Source of the DNA: Anaerolineales bacterium
GTDB lineage: Bacteria > Chloroflexota > Anaerolineae > Anaerolineales > RBG-16-64-43
Length of the DNA: 33,759 bases
Assembly: GCA_016932475.1 (NCBI GenBank)
Contig: JAFGCU010000023.1
Coordinates: 1-33,759 of the forward strand
Direction: 5' to 3'
Position numbers and translations under genes: made by a program. Below, piece by piece: positions 33,562 to 33,759 of the stretch. Under the pieces are notes generated by a model. The model was not told the DNA's origin, did no database searches, and worked only from the letters and a program-made list of their open reading frames with translations. Position 1 is the first letter of the stretch. Each line of letters begins with the position of its first letter.

Positions 33562-33590
33562 AAAAATTCGCCCCGTTTCCGGGGCGTTTG
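33562..33590 (-). terminator. Terminator-like hairpin between tRNA-Gly and tRNA-Cys
   Basis: On the minus strand CGCCCCG-GAAA-CGGGGCG is followed by AATTTTT, ending only five bases before the tRNA-Cys 5' end. It has all features of an intrinsic terminator with a GNRA loop. Confidence 0.6.
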
Positions 33591-33595
33591 TTCAG

Positions 33596-33667
<72 letters not shown>

Positions 33668-33688
33668 AATTGTCCGCTTCCGCGGAGG

Positions 33689-33759
33689 TGCCGAGACCCA
33701 GGATCGAACTGGGGACACCGCGATTTTCAGTCGCGTGCTCTACCAACTGAGCTATCTCG
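33689..33759 (-). tRNA. tRNA-Phe (GAA), 5' end cut by the window
   Basis: Minus strand: CGAGA-TAGCTCAGTTGGTAGAGC, anticodon stem CGCGA/TCGCG with loop CTGAAAA (anticodon GAA), T arm CCCAG-TTCGATC-CTGGG, 3' strand TCTCGGC and discriminator A. Pairing with the 3' strand shows that only the first two bases are missing. Confidence 0.95.

Overview
The window is GC-rich bacterial chromosome with short intergenic gaps, several two-component signalling proteins and many small palindromic repeats. Protein styles point to Chloroflexota, probably an Anaerolineae-type genome: a lipoprotein SGNH family with a GDC motif, a B-box/DUF4190 membrane protein, and a GH94 phosphorylase. No 16S gene or other decisive marker is present, so this placement is an inference.

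Layout. 1-2,363 (+): the 3' part of uvrC, a lone receiver-domain protein and a 41-residue membrane peptide. 2,440-4,348: a small membrane protein (-), a DUF429-like protein (+) and a tandem array of about four 137-bp repeats. 4,349-6,757 (-): a GH94 phosphorylase. 7,115-7,588 (+): a B-box/DUF4190 membrane protein flanked by CCATCG/CATGGTC-type short repeats. 7,830-10,045 (-): glmS, preceded by what I read as a glmS ribozyme. 10,347-20,161: a signalling block with a REC-PAS-GAF-GAF-HD-GYP protein (+), a CheY-like protein (-), csrA and a FlhF-like GTPase (both -), then a hybrid kinase/OmpR regulator/kinase operon (+). 20,549-22,810 (-): a membrane-anchored alpha/beta hydrolase and a PadR regulator, divergent from a near-consensus promoter that now reads into a decayed hydrolase pseudogene.

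24,057-30,099 (+) is the most interesting region: a tightly overlapped operon encoding a lipoprotein, a 44-residue single-span peptide ending in WIYQGF, an MBOAT acyltransferase, two SGNH-type proteins, an acyl carrier protein and an AMP-forming acyl ligase. The part list matches the Gram-positive dlt (D-alanylation) system, including a DltX-like peptide, in a different gene order and probably in a phylum without classical teichoic acids. The simplest model is ligase -> carrier protein -> MBOAT (with the C-terminal peptide motif) -> SGNH protein -> a cell-surface polymer, with unknown acyl group and acceptor.

30,100-33,759: repeats, then a promoter with a roughly 250-nt leader that holds an Asp/Pro-rich micro-ORF and a terminator hairpin. 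This leader precedes a soluble MgtE-N/CBS protein, which converges on a CorA-type transporter. The window ends in a tRNA cluster on the minus strand (Phe, Gly, Cys) with a duplicated fragment of the tRNA-Cys gene.
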